35,585 nt of DNA from Desulfobacterales bacterium (GCA_018399715.1 JAGYNR010000013.1:1-35585), one strand, 5' to 3'; positions 10,666 to 20,842 are shown, counted from the stretch's first letter. A program made the numbers and translations. Notes: generated by a model from the sequence alone, not told the origin.

Positions 10666-12083
10666 GATGTTTTTATCCCGGATTTGAGTCCATCGACGAT
10701 TTTTTCCATTCCCATTGACCTTGAACCTTTCACTAAAATCCAGTCTCCCGGTAAAAGCCATTTGATCATATCTTCAAGGATTTCTGTTTTACTTCCCACA
10801 TAAATATCCCGACGCTCCATTCCGTTTGCCATGGCCCCTTCCGCAATTTTCAAAGAAAAATTGCCAACCGCGTATAACCGATTGATACCGGCTTTTGCAG
10901 CAAGTTCTCCAATATTTTTGTGCAGGGAGTCTGAAAACTGACCCAACTCCAACATGTCTCCTGCGACAAAAATTGCCCGGTGTGTTTTTTTTAAATTTCT
11001 AAGTGTGATCAGGGCTGCGGCCATGGAACCCGGGTTGGCGTTATAGGTATCATCGATCACATGAATTTTATTTGGGGTCTCAAAGATATTCATGCGTCCC
11101 GGTGCCGGATAAAAATCATTTTCTAAAGCCGACTTGATCGCCTCGGGAGAAACACCGGCAAGATATCCTGATGAAGCTGCTGCAAGAGCGTTTGCCACCA
11201 TAAAAGAACCAGGAATTTTTAACGTAATACAGATTTCTTTTTTGGGCAGCGAAAGGCGGAAGCTTGTCCTCAAACCGTTTTCTTCAATTATGGTTGCACG
11301 GATATCAGCATCTTCGGAAACCCCATACAACAGTACGTTTCCAGGGGCTTTATCCTTTAAGGAAATCACCCTGGGATCATCCGCGTTTAAGACTGCGGTA
11401 CCATCAGCCGCCATGTGATCCAGGAGCTCTGCTTTAGCCGCAGCTACACCGTCCAGGGAGCTAAACCCTTCCAGATGTGCCGGTCCGATATTGGTTATCA
11501 TACCGATATCGGGACGGCATATTTTGGTAAGCCTCGCTATTTCGCCGGGATGGTTGGCACCCATTTCCAGAACCGCCCACTGATGCTCGCGTTTTAATCT
11601 CAACAGGGTTAAAGAAAGACCGATTTCATTGTTGAAATTCCCATAGCTCCACAATGTGGGATATCGTTTACGAATCACCGCGGTTGTCATTTTTCGGGTA
11701 GTCGTCTTTCCGTTGGAGCCGGTAACAGCGATGACTGATATTTTCGACCGTTTCCGGTTAAAAGCGGCCATGTCTCCCAAAGCCCTTGTGGTGTCCGTAA
11801 CCGCAACACATACTATCCCCCTCGTTTTCCATTTAGCTAAAGGAAATTCAGAAATTTTTTGCTTTGAGATCACAACTCCCATAACACCTTTATCGATGAC
11901 TTCATCCAGAAAACAATGTCCGTCATGGTTTTCTCCTTTGATCGCCACAAAGAGGTTCTTTTGGGATACGGACCTGGAATCGATGGATACGCCGTAAAAA
12001 GTTTTTTCTGGTTTTTCGGTCAGAAGTACCCCTTGGGTAGCTTCGGCAACATCGACTGCTGTCCAGGGGAGGTAATCGGTCAT
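10662..12083 (-). CDS. murF: UDP-N-acetylmuramoyl-tripeptide--D-alanyl-D-alanine ligase
   Basis: [40 protein letters not shown]. Confidence 0.96.
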   Translation of the reverse strand: MTDYLPWTAVDVAEATQGVLLTEKPEKTFYGVSIDSRSVSQKNLFVAIKGENHDGHCFLDEVIDKGVMGVVISKQKISEFPLAKWKTRGIVCVAVTDTTRALGDMAAFNRKRSKISVIAVTGSNGKTTTRKMTTAVIRKRYPTLWSYGNFNNEIGLSLTLLRLKREHQWAVLEMGANHPGEIARLTKICRPDIGMITNIGPAHLEGFSSLDGVAAAKAELLDHMAADGTAVLNADDPRVISLKDKAPGNVLLYGVSEDADIRATIIEENGLRTSFRLSLPKKEICITLKIPGSFMVANALAAASSGYLAGVSPEAIKSALENDFYPAPGRMNIFETPNKIHVIDDTYNANPGSMAAALITLRNLKKTHRAIFVAGDMLELGQFSDSLHKNIGELAAKAGINRLYAVGNFSLKIAEGAMANGMERRDIYVGSKTEILEDMIKWLLPGDWILVKGSRSMGMEKIVDGLKSGIKTS

Positions 12084-12119
12084 TAAGGTTCTCCTGTTTT
12101 TTTTACCGCATCCTTACGT

Positions 12120-13700
12120 TTAAAGCGTCAGCGCTATTTTGGCTTCCAGGCGGTCATCGAATGGTACGGTTTTATTGCCTATTACCTGATACGGTTCATG
12201 TCCTTTGCCGGCTATCAGAATTGTGTCCCCCGGAAGTGAGGTGCGCACAGACGTACAAATGGCATTTTTCCGGTCAGGAATAATTGCGTATCCCTTTTCT
12301 GTAAATCCCTCATAAAGTTCTGTGACCGAATATTCTTTTATATCGGCTTTTCTGATTCCCCCGAGAATATCCTCGATGATTTCAAGTGGGGATTCGGTTC
12401 TAGGGTTATCTGATGTAACAATCGTAAGATCACTAAATTGAGTTGAAACTTCACCCATCATGGATCTTTTTCCGCAGTCCCTGTCTCCGCCACATCCAAA
12501 AACACATATCAGGCGCCTGGAAGATAAAGAACGAAGCACCTTCAAAACGTTTCGAAGCGCATCGGATGTATGGGCATAATCAACATAGACAAAACGTCCC
12601 AGATCGTTGGGAACCCGCTCAAGACGTCCCGGAACAGATTCTAACGCTTCGATACCTTTTTTGATTTCCGATGGTTTCAGATTCAGTGCAACAGCGGCGC
12701 CGGTTGCTGCGAGGATATTATCGATATTAAAAGTGCCGACCAAAGAAGACCTGAATCCGAAAGTACCGAAAGGTGTCTTAATTTTTGCCTTGATTCCTGT
12801 TAAATTCATAGAGAATTTTTCAGGATAAATGGTATTTAAGGATGAATTTCCCACAGAGATTGCATTTAGCGGAAATTTCATGAACAGCGCTTTTCCTTTT
12901 ACATCATTGCAATTAAAAACTGCTTTGGCCGCTTTACATTTTGGACCTTTGACAAGGTGCTCCATGAAAAGCCGTTTCTTGCAGGCCCAGTAAGCTTCCA
13001 TTGTCAGGTGATAATCCAGATGGTCCCGGGTAAGGTTTGTGAAGACGGCAACATCAAAACAGCAGTTCTCAATACGAAATAGTTCAATAGCGTGGGATGA
13101 AACCTCCATAACCACATGAGAAATGCCATGTCCGGCCATCTCCGATAGAATTCTTTGCAAATCAAGAGATTCGGGGGTAGTTACCTGTGAAGCGAAGACT
13201 TGGTCAGCATAACGGTAGTTAATGGTACCGATGACCCCTACGTTGAAGCCGGCCTGTGAAAGAATACGCTCCAATAAATATGCCGTTGTTGTTTTGCCGT
13301 TGGTACCGGTAATTCCAATTATTGTCATTTTTTGGGATGGATCACCGAAAAAATGGCTGCTCATAGACGCCAATGCCTTGCGGGTATTTTCAACCATCAC
13401 CACAATTGCATTTTTTTCCAATGGCTTTTGGGAGATAATGACACTGGCACCTTTTTCAATGGCTTGGTCTATAAAATAATGACCATCGACTTTAAATCCC
13501 TTGATCGCTACAAAAAGACCTCCGGGTGATACTGTCTGGGCCCTGTAATGGATGGATGTAACGTCGATGTCAGGAACAATCTTATCGGGTGACATTTCGG
13601 GTGGAAGAAAATCAGACGGAATCGGATGTGCATCTGCTATATGAGGGGGTACAGAGATCTGAATTACTGGTATATTTTTAATCAGTGCAGATAATTTCAT
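12120..13700 (-). CDS. murE: UDP-N-acetylmuramoyl-L-alanyl-D-glutamate--diamino acid ligase
   Basis: GITGTNGKTTTAYLLE, EVSSHAIELFRIENCCFDVAVFTNLTRDHLDYH, SDNPRTESP. Confidence 0.96.
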   Translation of the reverse strand: MKLSALIKNIPVIQISVPPHIADAHPIPSDFLPPEMSPDKIVPDIDVTSIHYRAQTVSPGGLFVAIKGFKVDGHYFIDQAIEKGASVIISQKPLEKNAIVVMVENTRKALASMSSHFFGDPSQKMTIIGITGTNGKTTTAYLLERILSQAGFNVGVIGTINYRYADQVFASQVTTPESLDLQRILSEMAGHGISHVVMEVSSHAIELFRIENCCFDVAVFTNLTRDHLDYHLTMEAYWACKKRLFMEHLVKGPKCKAAKAVFNCNDVKGKALFMKFPLNAISVGNSSLNTIYPEKFSMNLTGIKAKIKTPFGTFGFRSSLVGTFNIDNILAATGAAVALNLKPSEIKKGIEALESVPGRLERVPNDLGRFVYVDYAHTSDALRNVLKVLRSLSSRRLICVFGCGGDRDCGKRSMMGEVSTQFSDLTIVTSDNPRTESPLEIIEDILGGIRKADIKEYSVTELYEGFTEKGYAIIPDRKNAICTSVRTSLPGDTILIAGKGHEPYQVIGNKTVPFDDRLEAKIALTL

Positions 13701-15430
13701 CCCCTGCTCCTTTTATTGACTGATGCCGTCACGCGGTCGGTACTGCCATCGGGCGGGATATTCAAATAATGCAACAGTTGAGATGTAATTGCTTTAAATG
13801 CCGGGGCAGCGACGATTCCGCCATAATATTTTTTTTGGGGTTCATCCACGATAACCAAAACAGCTGCTGCCGGATTTTTGGCAGGTGCAAATCCGATAAA
13901 AGATGCCACATACCTGTCCCGTACATAGGCGCCATTCTCTCCGATTTTTTGGGATGTTCCCGTTTTTCCGCAAACTGTATAGCCATCAACAGCACCACGG
14001 ACACCCGTTCCGTCCTCTTGCATAACAGTCGCCATAATTCTTTTTACCACCCGGGCGGTTTCTGTGGAAATCGCTCTTCGAATGCGGTGAGGCCCGAATT
14101 TTTTCACTATCATACCGTTTGTATCAGTAATGGCTTCCACCACATAAGGTCTCATCAAGATGCCATCATTGGCAATGGCGCAGGCGGCAGTGATCAATTG
14201 GATTGCCGTAACCGAAATACCTTGTCCAAAGGCAATGGCTGCGGTATCAATTTGAGCCCAGTGATAAAAAGGTGATAGTCTTCCTGAAGATTCCCCCGGA
14301 CAATCAATACCGGTTTTTTCTCCGAATCCGAAATTACGAAGCGTCTCAAAAAGTTTTTCAGCCCCAATGGATTCGATGACTTTGGCTGCACCAATATTGC
14401 TGGAATATTTTAGTATCTGCTGCAATGACAGCCATGCATGGGGAGTGGTGTCGTGAATCGTATTGATGCCAATTTGATAAACACCATTTTCACAAAAGAA
14501 AATGGAATGGGGACCTAACTTTCCAGATTCAAGAGCGGCCGCTGCGCTGAAGATTTTCATGGTGGATCCCGGCTCATAGGGATCTGTAATTGCACGGTTT
14601 CGCCAATCGGATGCGTTAAAATCCTTGAATGCGTTAGGATTGAAAAAAGGATAATGCGCAAGTGCCAGAACGGCTCCTGTTTCAGGCGCCATAACAATTG
14701 CAATACCGGATTTACCTCTGTATTCCTCAATGGCTTGAACCAGTGCAGTTTCGGTTATATACTGAATTTTTCTGTCAATCGTCAGTATCAGGTTGTTTCC
14801 ATTGTGCTCGTGATTCCATGAATCACCGCCGAACCAGCGGCCCAAAGCATCCTCGATAACGATGGATGTGGAGGTTTTCCCTTTTAAATAGTAATCGTAA
14901 TTAAATTCTATTCCCTCCAATCCCCGATTGTCGATACCGGTGAAACCGAGTATTTGACCAGCCAGGAACTTATGCGGATAAAAACGGCTTTGTTCCGCTG
15001 TAAAAACGATTCCTTTCAAATTCAAAGACTTGATTGCCTCATATGCTTTGGGAGTTATGTGGCGCTTGACCCAGATAAACCGGTCATGGGTGGATAATTC
15101 TTTTAACAGTTTATGTTGGTTTAGTGCAAGATATTCTGACAAACAGGCCGCCGTGTTCTCCACATTTTCAATTTGTTTTGGATGTGCTCCGACTGAGGTA
15201 ACGTCAATACTGATTGCCATTTTACCGAGATTAGCATCGAAAATGATTCCCCTGTGACCTTTGGTTGTAACCGTCTTTGTATATTGATTGGCGGCTTTTT
15301 CCGAAAGCCAGGAGCCACGGTATACTTGAAGATACATTGCCCGGATAGCTATTCCCATAAAAAAAAGACTGAATGTGATTCCGATGATGACAATACGAAA
15401 TCTTATGCTGTCAGATTTTTCTTTTTTCAT
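13697..15430 (-). CDS. ftsI: peptidoglycan transpeptidase FtsI/PBP3
   Basis: YEPGSTMKIFSAAAAL, YSSNIGAAK, CGKTGTSQK catalytic motifs; no C-terminal PASTA repeats. Confidence 0.95.
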   Translation of the reverse strand: MKKEKSDSIRFRIVIIGITFSLFFMGIAIRAMYLQVYRGSWLSEKAANQYTKTVTTKGHRGIIFDANLGKMAISIDVTSVGAHPKQIENVENTAACLSEYLALNQHKLLKELSTHDRFIWVKRHITPKAYEAIKSLNLKGIVFTAEQSRFYPHKFLAGQILGFTGIDNRGLEGIEFNYDYYLKGKTSTSIVIEDALGRWFGGDSWNHEHNGNNLILTIDRKIQYITETALVQAIEEYRGKSGIAIVMAPETGAVLALAHYPFFNPNAFKDFNASDWRNRAITDPYEPGSTMKIFSAAAALESGKLGPHSIFFCENGVYQIGINTIHDTTPHAWLSLQQILKYSSNIGAAKVIESIGAEKLFETLRNFGFGEKTGIDCPGESSGRLSPFYHWAQIDTAAIAFGQGISVTAIQLITAACAIANDGILMRPYVVEAITDTNGMIVKKFGPHRIRRAISTETARVVKRIMATVMQEDGTGVRGAVDGYTVCGKTGTSQKIGENGAYVRDRYVASFIGFAPAKNPAAAVLVIVDEPQKKYYGGIVAAPAFKAITSQLLHYLNIPPDGSTDRVTASVNKRSRG

Positions 15431-15717
15431 GGTAAAATGATCACCTGTTCAGACAGCGGTGGATGAAGACCTAATTTTTCCCGGGCAATTCTTGCAATTC
15501 GATCGGGAGACTTCAACCGTTCAAGTTCGATTTTTAGTTTATTTTGATTCGATATCAGGAAAGTCTGTTTTTTTAATTCTGCTGCAATCCTGTAATTCAT
15601 TCGAATACTTTGAACCCGGCACCAGGTATAAAATAATAGTTCAATGGTAAAAAGAAGCAATATCAACAGTAAAATCCAGGCAGCATTAAATTTTTTTTGT
15701 TTTTTTTGCTTTTTCAT
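15427..15717 (-). CDS. ftsL: cell division protein FtsL-like
   Basis: Short bitopic protein (WILLLILLLFTIELLFYTW + coiled coil, RIARIAREKLGL) between rsmH and ftsI. Confidence 0.8.
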   Translation of the reverse strand: MKKQKKQKKFNAAWILLLILLLFTIELLFYTWCRVQSIRMNYRIAAELKKQTFLISNQNKLKIELERLKSPDRIARIAREKLGLHPPLSEQVIILP

Positions 15718-15878
15718 CGTTTACTGTCACTATGCGATGCGTTGATAAGAGCCTTTTTTTAAGCAAAAACCGAGTTTCCAAACAGAACAAAATCTATCCG
15801 GCAACCCGGTTGTCTTAGGTTTTCGTTCGAGCACTAGTTAGTACCGTAATTTTTAATCTGTCTGAAAATATTAAAACA

Positions 15879-16814
15879 TTATATTCGTTCCGCAGCTCTC
15901 AAACGTGTACTTCTGGCGTTAGGGTTTGCGGAAATTTCATCACCTGTTGGCCTTAAGGGTTTTTTAGTCAACGATCTGAATTTTTTTTCAAAACCGCAAA
16001 TACATTTCGAAAAAGAAGGAGGACATGAACAGGTTTTCCCCAAAGCCCGGATTTGATGTTTGACAATCCTGTCCTCTAAAGAATGAAAAGATAAAACACA
16101 TAATCTGCCCCGAGGGGTTAACAGATCTGCTACATTTTTCATGAAAATTTCCAGCTTTTCCAGCTCACTGTTGACATAAATCCGAAGCGACATAAAAACT
16201 CTGGTCGCCGGATGAATTCGCTGTGGCCCGGATTGTTTGGGGATCGCTTTTCGAATAATTTCTGCCAAACAATAACTGGTACGAATCGGGGTTTTTTTTC
16301 GCTCCCGAACAATCGCACGGGCAATTCGTTTTGAAAACCGTTCCTCGCCATAGCAACTGAAGATATGCGCCAGTTCTTTTTCCTTAAATGTATTCACAAC
16401 CTGTTCAGCTGTTATTTTAGTACTGACATCCATTCGCATATCCAATGGCTCGTTTTTTCTGAAACTAAATCCCCGACCACTTGATTCTAGGTGGTGAAGG
16501 GAGACACCTAAGTCCAGAAGTATTCCGTCAACACCTATAATACCCAATCTATCAAGGATTGAAGGCAGGTTGACAAAATTATCATGGAAAAGAGCAATTC
16601 TGTTGTTATAAGATGTCAAAACATACTGAGCATTCTCAATAGCTTCAATATCCTGATCCAGACCAATCAGAAAACCATCGGGCGCTGTTCGTTCCAAAAT
16701 TGCCTTAGCATGGCCACATCCGCCTAAGGTACAATCAACAATTGTTTTTCCCGGCTGAACATTCAAATAAGCCAGAACCTCATCAACCATTACCGGAACA
16801 TGATGGTAAGGCAT
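15879..16814 (-). CDS. rsmH: 16S rRNA (cytosine(1402)-N(4))-methyltransferase
   Basis: YHHVPVMVDEVLAYLNVQPGKTIVDCTLGGCGHAKAIL, GVDGILLDLGVSLHHLE, LSFHSLEDRIVK. Confidence 0.97.
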   Translation of the reverse strand: MPYHHVPVMVDEVLAYLNVQPGKTIVDCTLGGCGHAKAILERTAPDGFLIGLDQDIEAIENAQYVLTSYNNRIALFHDNFVNLPSILDRLGIIGVDGILLDLGVSLHHLESSGRGFSFRKNEPLDMRMDVSTKITAEQVVNTFKEKELAHIFSCYGEERFSKRIARAIVRERKKTPIRTSYCLAEIIRKAIPKQSGPQRIHPATRVFMSLRIYVNSELEKLEIFMKNVADLLTPRGRLCVLSFHSLEDRIVKHQIRALGKTCSCPPSFSKCICGFEKKFRSLTKKPLRPTGDEISANPNARSTRLRAAERI

Positions 16815-16819
16815 TTGAC

Positions 16820-17266
16820 TTAAAGCCCCAAAGTAGCTATTTCATTACGGACATCCTCGTTTTGCATATCCTTTTCAAGTTCCAGATTTTCCTGTTCCCA
16901 GTTATCTCTGGACCATACTTCGAAATGATCCAAAACACCTACCAATACAATATTTTTTTCTAATTGGGCATATGACCTTAAAGGTGGAGGTATCAGGATC
17001 CGCTCCTGCTTGTCACAGGAGCACTCATGCGCACCGCCAATAAAAACACGGCGGAACCGTCTCATGCTATGACTTTTTTCGGCAAGACAGAGGATACGTT
17101 TTTCGATCTTATGCCATTCGTTGAGGGGATAGGCTACCAAGCAGCTATCCATCCGTGAGACCATCACGGCATTTATGCCATCGGTTTTGATAATATCCCG
17201 AAATCTGGCCGGAATAATTACCCTGCCTTTGTTGTCAATCGTATGGAAGGAGCTCCCCCTAAACAA
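16820..17266 (-). CDS. mraZ: transcriptional regulator MraZ (TTG start)
   Basis: MFRGSSFHTIDNKGRVIIPARFR SpoVT/AbrB-like domain; TTG preceded by GGAGG with 7-nt spacing. Confidence 0.94.
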   Translation of the reverse strand: MFRGSSFHTIDNKGRVIIPARFRDIIKTDGINAVMVSRMDSCLVAYPLNEWHKIEKRILCLAEKSHSMRRFRRVFIGGAHECSCDKQERILIPPPLRSYAQLEKNIVLVGVLDHFEVWSRDNWEQENLELEKDMQNEDVRNEIATLGL

Positions 17267-17290
17267 CCATTATCCTCCACTTTCCCCCAC
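17267..17290 (-). promoter_or_regulatory. putative MraZ operator (three TGG-type half sites on a 10-bp period)
   Basis: Minus strand reads GTGGGGGAAAGTGGAGGATAATGG: TGGGG-N5-TGGAG-N5-TGGTT, matching the known MraZ-box layout; a TTGACA (17329-17324) lies just upstream. Confidence 0.65.
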
Positions 17291-17370
17291 TTTATAATTA
17301 ATACTGATATACTATGAAAAAACTGTCAAGAAAAAAATATAAAAGGTGTCATCATTTATTTTTAATGAGC

Positions 17371-17399
17371 TTGAGTTTTGAAACCTGAACATATATGAT
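17371..17399 (+). promoter_or_regulatory. putative sigma70-type promoter for the small-ORF/fchA-like/nifUS operon
   Basis: TTGAGT-N17-TATGAT, divergent from mraZ, 55 nt before the small ORF start. Confidence 0.5.
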
Positions 17400-17453
17400 A
17401 GTTAGTAAAAGAAAAAAGGCGTATTGGATAATCAAGTCAGATGGAAAAGGATT

Positions 17454-17609
17454 ATGACAAAAATTTTAATTGTTATCGGATTTTTTGGACTATGGCTGTT
17501 TTTACAACTGTATGTTTTGCCCAAACGAGGTATTTCAACCTGACTGCGTCGTGCCTGTCAGTTGCCGGGCGAAGATGATAAACAGAATAAAAACGAGAAA
17601 GAACAATGA
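17454..17609 (+). CDS. small single-TM protein with in-frame TGA, candidate selenoprotein (51 aa if TGA is read through; 29 aa if not)
   Basis: Manual translation: MTKILIVIGFFGLWLFLQLYVLPKRGIST-TGA-LRRACQLPGEDDKQNKNEKEQ*; the readthrough stop overlaps the next start as ATGA (17606-17609). Not in the supplied ORF track because it is short. Confidence 0.5.
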
Positions 17610-18247
17610 ATTTTAAGCATTTAACCATTGGGGATTTTGTTAAACAGCTTGCTTCAAAACAGCCGCTTCCGGCTGGGGGCAGTGCCTCTGCCATATGTGG
17701 CGCCATGGGGGCAGCGCTAACGTGTATGACGGTAAAAGGCGCAGTGGATAAAGGTAATCATGCAACCCTGCACGACCATTTGGAAGCGACGATTTCAATT
17801 TCTGACCAACTCAAGGAACGTTTTGTCAATTTTTTGGAAAAAGAGGCCGAGGTTAACAACACTGTCCGGGAAGTACAAAAACATTTTGAAAATATTTCAG
17901 ATGAGGAACCATTACAGACCGGATCACTTGAACAAGCTTATAAAAAAGCTGCCCGTGTTCACCTGGAAATTCTCAATGCCGCAGAGGACCTAATTGAGAT
18001 ATCTATCCTTCCTATTAAACATGGATATCCCGATGCCATAACGGATGCAGCGGCCGGGGCCTATATGGCCTGGGCTGCAGCCGGGATTGCCGCCATGAAT
18101 ATCCGTTTTAACAGTTCATTTGTTCATGATATAAAGTTTGTTAATAAGATCATGTCAGAAACGGAGTTTACCCTGGAGCGAATACAGTCCATTTCCAAAA
18201 CCGCCGAAGAATTGATCAACAACGTTCTGGAATCCGGGAGAATATAA
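17606..18247 (+). CDS. cyclodeaminase/cyclohydrolase family protein (FTCD_C / FchA-like)
   Basis: FVKQLASKQPLPAGGSASAICGAMGAALTCMT, typical N-terminus of methenyl-THF cyclohydrolase/formimino-THF cyclodeaminase. Confidence 0.88.
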   Translation: MNFKHLTIGDFVKQLASKQPLPAGGSASAICGAMGAALTCMTVKGAVDKGNHATLHDHLEATISISDQLKERFVNFLEKEAEVNNTVREVQKHFENISDEEPLQTGSLEQAYKKAARVHLEILNAAEDLIEISILPIKHGYPDAITDAAAGAYMAWAAAGIAAMNIRFNSSFVHDIKFVNKIMSETEFTLERIQSISKTAEELINNVLESGRI

Positions 18248-18249
18248 GT

Positions 18250-19077
18250 ATGTGGGAATATACTGATAAGGTCAAATATCACTTTCTTAATCCAAAAAAT
18301 GTCGGAAAAATCGATAATCCTGATGGTGTCGGAGAAGTCGGTTCCCTTGCATGCGGTGATGCGCTTCGGCTGTTTTTTAAACTGGATGATCAGGGAAAAA
18401 TTGCTGACGTTAAGTTTCAGACGTTTGGATGTGCCAGTGCCATTGCGTCTTCATCGGCGCTGACTGAAATGATAAAAGGACTTACGTTGGAAGAAGCCGG
18501 GAGAATTTCCAATCAGGATATTGCGGATTTTTTGGGCGGTTTGCCCAAGGAAAAAATGCATTGTTCGGTGATGGGACGTGATGCTTTACAAAAAGCAATT
18601 GCAAATTATAGGGGGCAGCCGGAGAAAAAGCGAGATGGCGAAATCGTTTGTGAATGTTTTGGCATTACCGACAAGGAAATCGAACGAGGAATAATGGAGA
18701 ATAATCTGAGCTCTATTGAAGCGGTCACGGATTATTTAAAAGCTGGCGGTGGTTGCGGACAATGCCATGAGCGAATTCAAGAGATTATAGACTCGCTAAC
18801 CGGTAGGGAATCAGCTTCGGTTAAACAGCCTGGTCAGTTAACCAACTTAAAAAAAATCAAAATGATTGAAGAAACGCTGGAACGGGAGATCAGGCCGACT
18901 TTAAAAAAAGATGGTGGTGATATTGAGCTGGTAGATGTGGATGGTAACCAGGTACTGGTAAAACTCCAGGGCACCTGTGCCACCTGCCAGGCCTCCCAGA
19001 CAACGCTCAAATTCTATGTGGAACAAAAACTCCAGGAACTAGTTACCCCCGAGCTGGTCGTAAAAGAGGTGAAGTAA
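18250..19077 (+). CDS. nifU: Fe-S cluster scaffold NifU (IscU-like + BFD-like [2Fe-2S] + NifU C-terminal domains)
   Basis: YHFLNPKNVGKIDNPDGVGEVGSLACGDALRLFF; CECFGITDKEIERGI..GGGCGQC; GGDIELVDVDGNQVLVKLQGTCATCQAS. Confidence 0.94.
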   Translation: MWEYTDKVKYHFLNPKNVGKIDNPDGVGEVGSLACGDALRLFFKLDDQGKIADVKFQTFGCASAIASSSALTEMIKGLTLEEAGRISNQDIADFLGGLPKEKMHCSVMGRDALQKAIANYRGQPEKKRDGEIVCECFGITDKEIERGIMENNLSSIEAVTDYLKAGGGCGQCHERIQEIIDSLTGRESASVKQPGQLTNLKKIKMIEETLEREIRPTLKKDGGDIELVDVDGNQVLVKLQGTCATCQASQTTLKFYVEQKLQELVTPELVVKEVK

Positions 19078-20273
19078 TGGAAAAAATTGTCTATATGGAT
19101 AACAATGCGACAACCCGGGTGGACCCGAAAGTGGTAGAGGAGATGATGCCTTTTTATTCTCAATTTTATGGAAATCCCTCCAGCATGTACAGCTTTGCCG
19201 GTATCGCCGGAAACAAATTGAAAAAGGCCCGTGCAAAAGTGGCTGCACTCATCGGGGCACAGCCTGAAGAAATTATTTTTACCAGTTGTGGTACCGAAAG
19301 TGACAGCACGGCAATCTATTCAGCACTTAATTCAAATCCTGAAAAAAAACATATCATTACTACCCGGGTAGAGCATTCGGCTATCAAAAATCTTTTTGAA
19401 AGTTTGAGCAGAAAAGGCTACAAAGTAACCTTTGTGCCGGTAGATAAAATGGGGCGGTTGGATTTGGATACACTTTACAACTCACTGGATGATCATACCG
19501 CCGTTGTCAGCGTTATGTGGGCCAATAATGAATCCGGGGTTACTTTTCCCATTGAAGAGATTGCCAGAGTTGTCAAGAAAAGAGGAATTATATTTCATAC
19601 TGATGCTGTACAGGCAATTGGAAAAATTCCGGTGGATGTTAATATGGCGGAAGTTGATATGCTCTCCGTTTCCGGACACAAGATTCATGCCCCTAAGGGT
19701 GTCGGCGCTCTTTATGTCCGAAAAGGCACCAAATTTTCTCCGTTTTTGATCGGGGGGCACCAGGAAAACGGCAGAAGAGGCGGGACAGAAAACGTAGCTT
19801 CCATTATCGGCTTTGGGAAAGCTGCCGAACTGGCCGCACACCATCTGGCTCAGATGCAAACTCAGGTCAGTTTCCTCCGGGACAAACTGGAAAGAGGACT
19901 TTTGAAACATATCCCCCATGCAAAGGTCAATGGAGACCCGAAAATGCGGCTTCCGAACACAACCAATATCGGGTTTGACTATGTGGAAGGGGAAGCGATT
20001 TTGTTAATGCTAAACGAACTCGGAATTTGTGCATCCTCTGGTTCAGCATGTACATCCGGCTCATTGGAACCTAGCCACGTGCTTCGAGCCATGGGGGTTC
20101 CATTTACCTCCGCCCACGGTTCCATTCGGTTCAGTCTGAGCCGATATAGTACCGAACATGAAATCGATGAGGTTATAGAAAAGGTTCCTCCGATTATCAA
20201 TCGGCTCAGAGAAATCTCTCCCTTTTGGGCGGACACAGAAAATCTCGAAAAAGGATATTGTTCTGCCCAATAG
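19077..20273 (+). CDS. nifS: cysteine desulfurase NifS
   Basis: VYMDNNATTRVDPKVVEEMMPF, SGHKIHAPKGVGALYVRKG, SSGSACTSGSLEPSHVLRAMG. Confidence 0.95.
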   Translation: MEKIVYMDNNATTRVDPKVVEEMMPFYSQFYGNPSSMYSFAGIAGNKLKKARAKVAALIGAQPEEIIFTSCGTESDSTAIYSALNSNPEKKHIITTRVEHSAIKNLFESLSRKGYKVTFVPVDKMGRLDLDTLYNSLDDHTAVVSVMWANNESGVTFPIEEIARVVKKRGIIFHTDAVQAIGKIPVDVNMAEVDMLSVSGHKIHAPKGVGALYVRKGTKFSPFLIGGHQENGRRGGTENVASIIGFGKAAELAAHHLAQMQTQVSFLRDKLERGLLKHIPHAKVNGDPKMRLPNTTNIGFDYVEGEAILLMLNELGICASSGSACTSGSLEPSHVLRAMGVPFTSAHGSIRFSLSRYSTEHEIDEVIEKVPPIINRLREISPFWADTENLEKGYCSAQ

Positions 20274-20300
20274 GTTTTCTTATATTTCTTGCTACGACCC

Positions 20301-20801
20301 TTATGCCTGATTGTTCTGAATCTTTTTCCGAATATGATTCATCAGTCCCCCGCTTTGAATCAATTCCTGCATAAATACAGGAATCGGCTTGGTTTTATAG
20401 GTGTTTCCCGTTTGTTGATGAGTGATCATTCCGGTATCAAAATCAACAGATAAACTGTCTCCTGTGTTAAGCTGGTCTGTTTCATTGCATTCCAGAATGG
20501 GCAGACCCATATTGAACGCATTTCTGTAAAAGATGCGTGCAAAACTTTTAGCAATCACACAGGATATGCCGGCCGCTTTGATGGCAATAGGGGCATGTTC
20601 CCGGGATGAACCACATCCGAAATTATTTTCAGCAACAATAATATCGGATTCGGAGACCTTGTCAGCGAATTTTGGATCGGCATCTTCCATGCAATGCTTT
20701 GCCAGTTCCTCAGGGTCGCTGGTGTTTAAGTATCTGGCAGGGATAATTAAATCTGTATCAATATCATCACCGAACTTCCAAACTTTTCCGGAAGTTTTCA
20801 T
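20301..20801 (-). CDS. leuD: 3-isopropylmalate dehydratase small subunit
   Basis: [40 protein letters not shown]. Confidence 0.93.
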   Translation of the reverse strand: MKTSGKVWKFGDDIDTDLIIPARYLNTSDPEELAKHCMEDADPKFADKVSESDIIVAENNFGCGSSREHAPIAIKAAGISCVIAKSFARIFYRNAFNMGLPILECNETDQLNTGDSLSVDFDTGMITHQQTGNTYKTKPIPVFMQELIQSGGLMNHIRKKIQNNQA

Positions 20802-20842
20802 ATGTATTTCCTTTTTTATGTTATTGTGTTGAATCGTTCTTA

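Noticed and set aside
13769-14275. 168-aa plus-strand ORF opposite ftsI
   Set aside because: Antisense to a well-supported CDS, low-complexity composition, no family resemblance.
17473-17706. 77-aa minus-strand ORF
   Set aside because: Overlaps the small membrane ORF and the start of the FchA-like gene, which have better start signals and coherent operon spacing.
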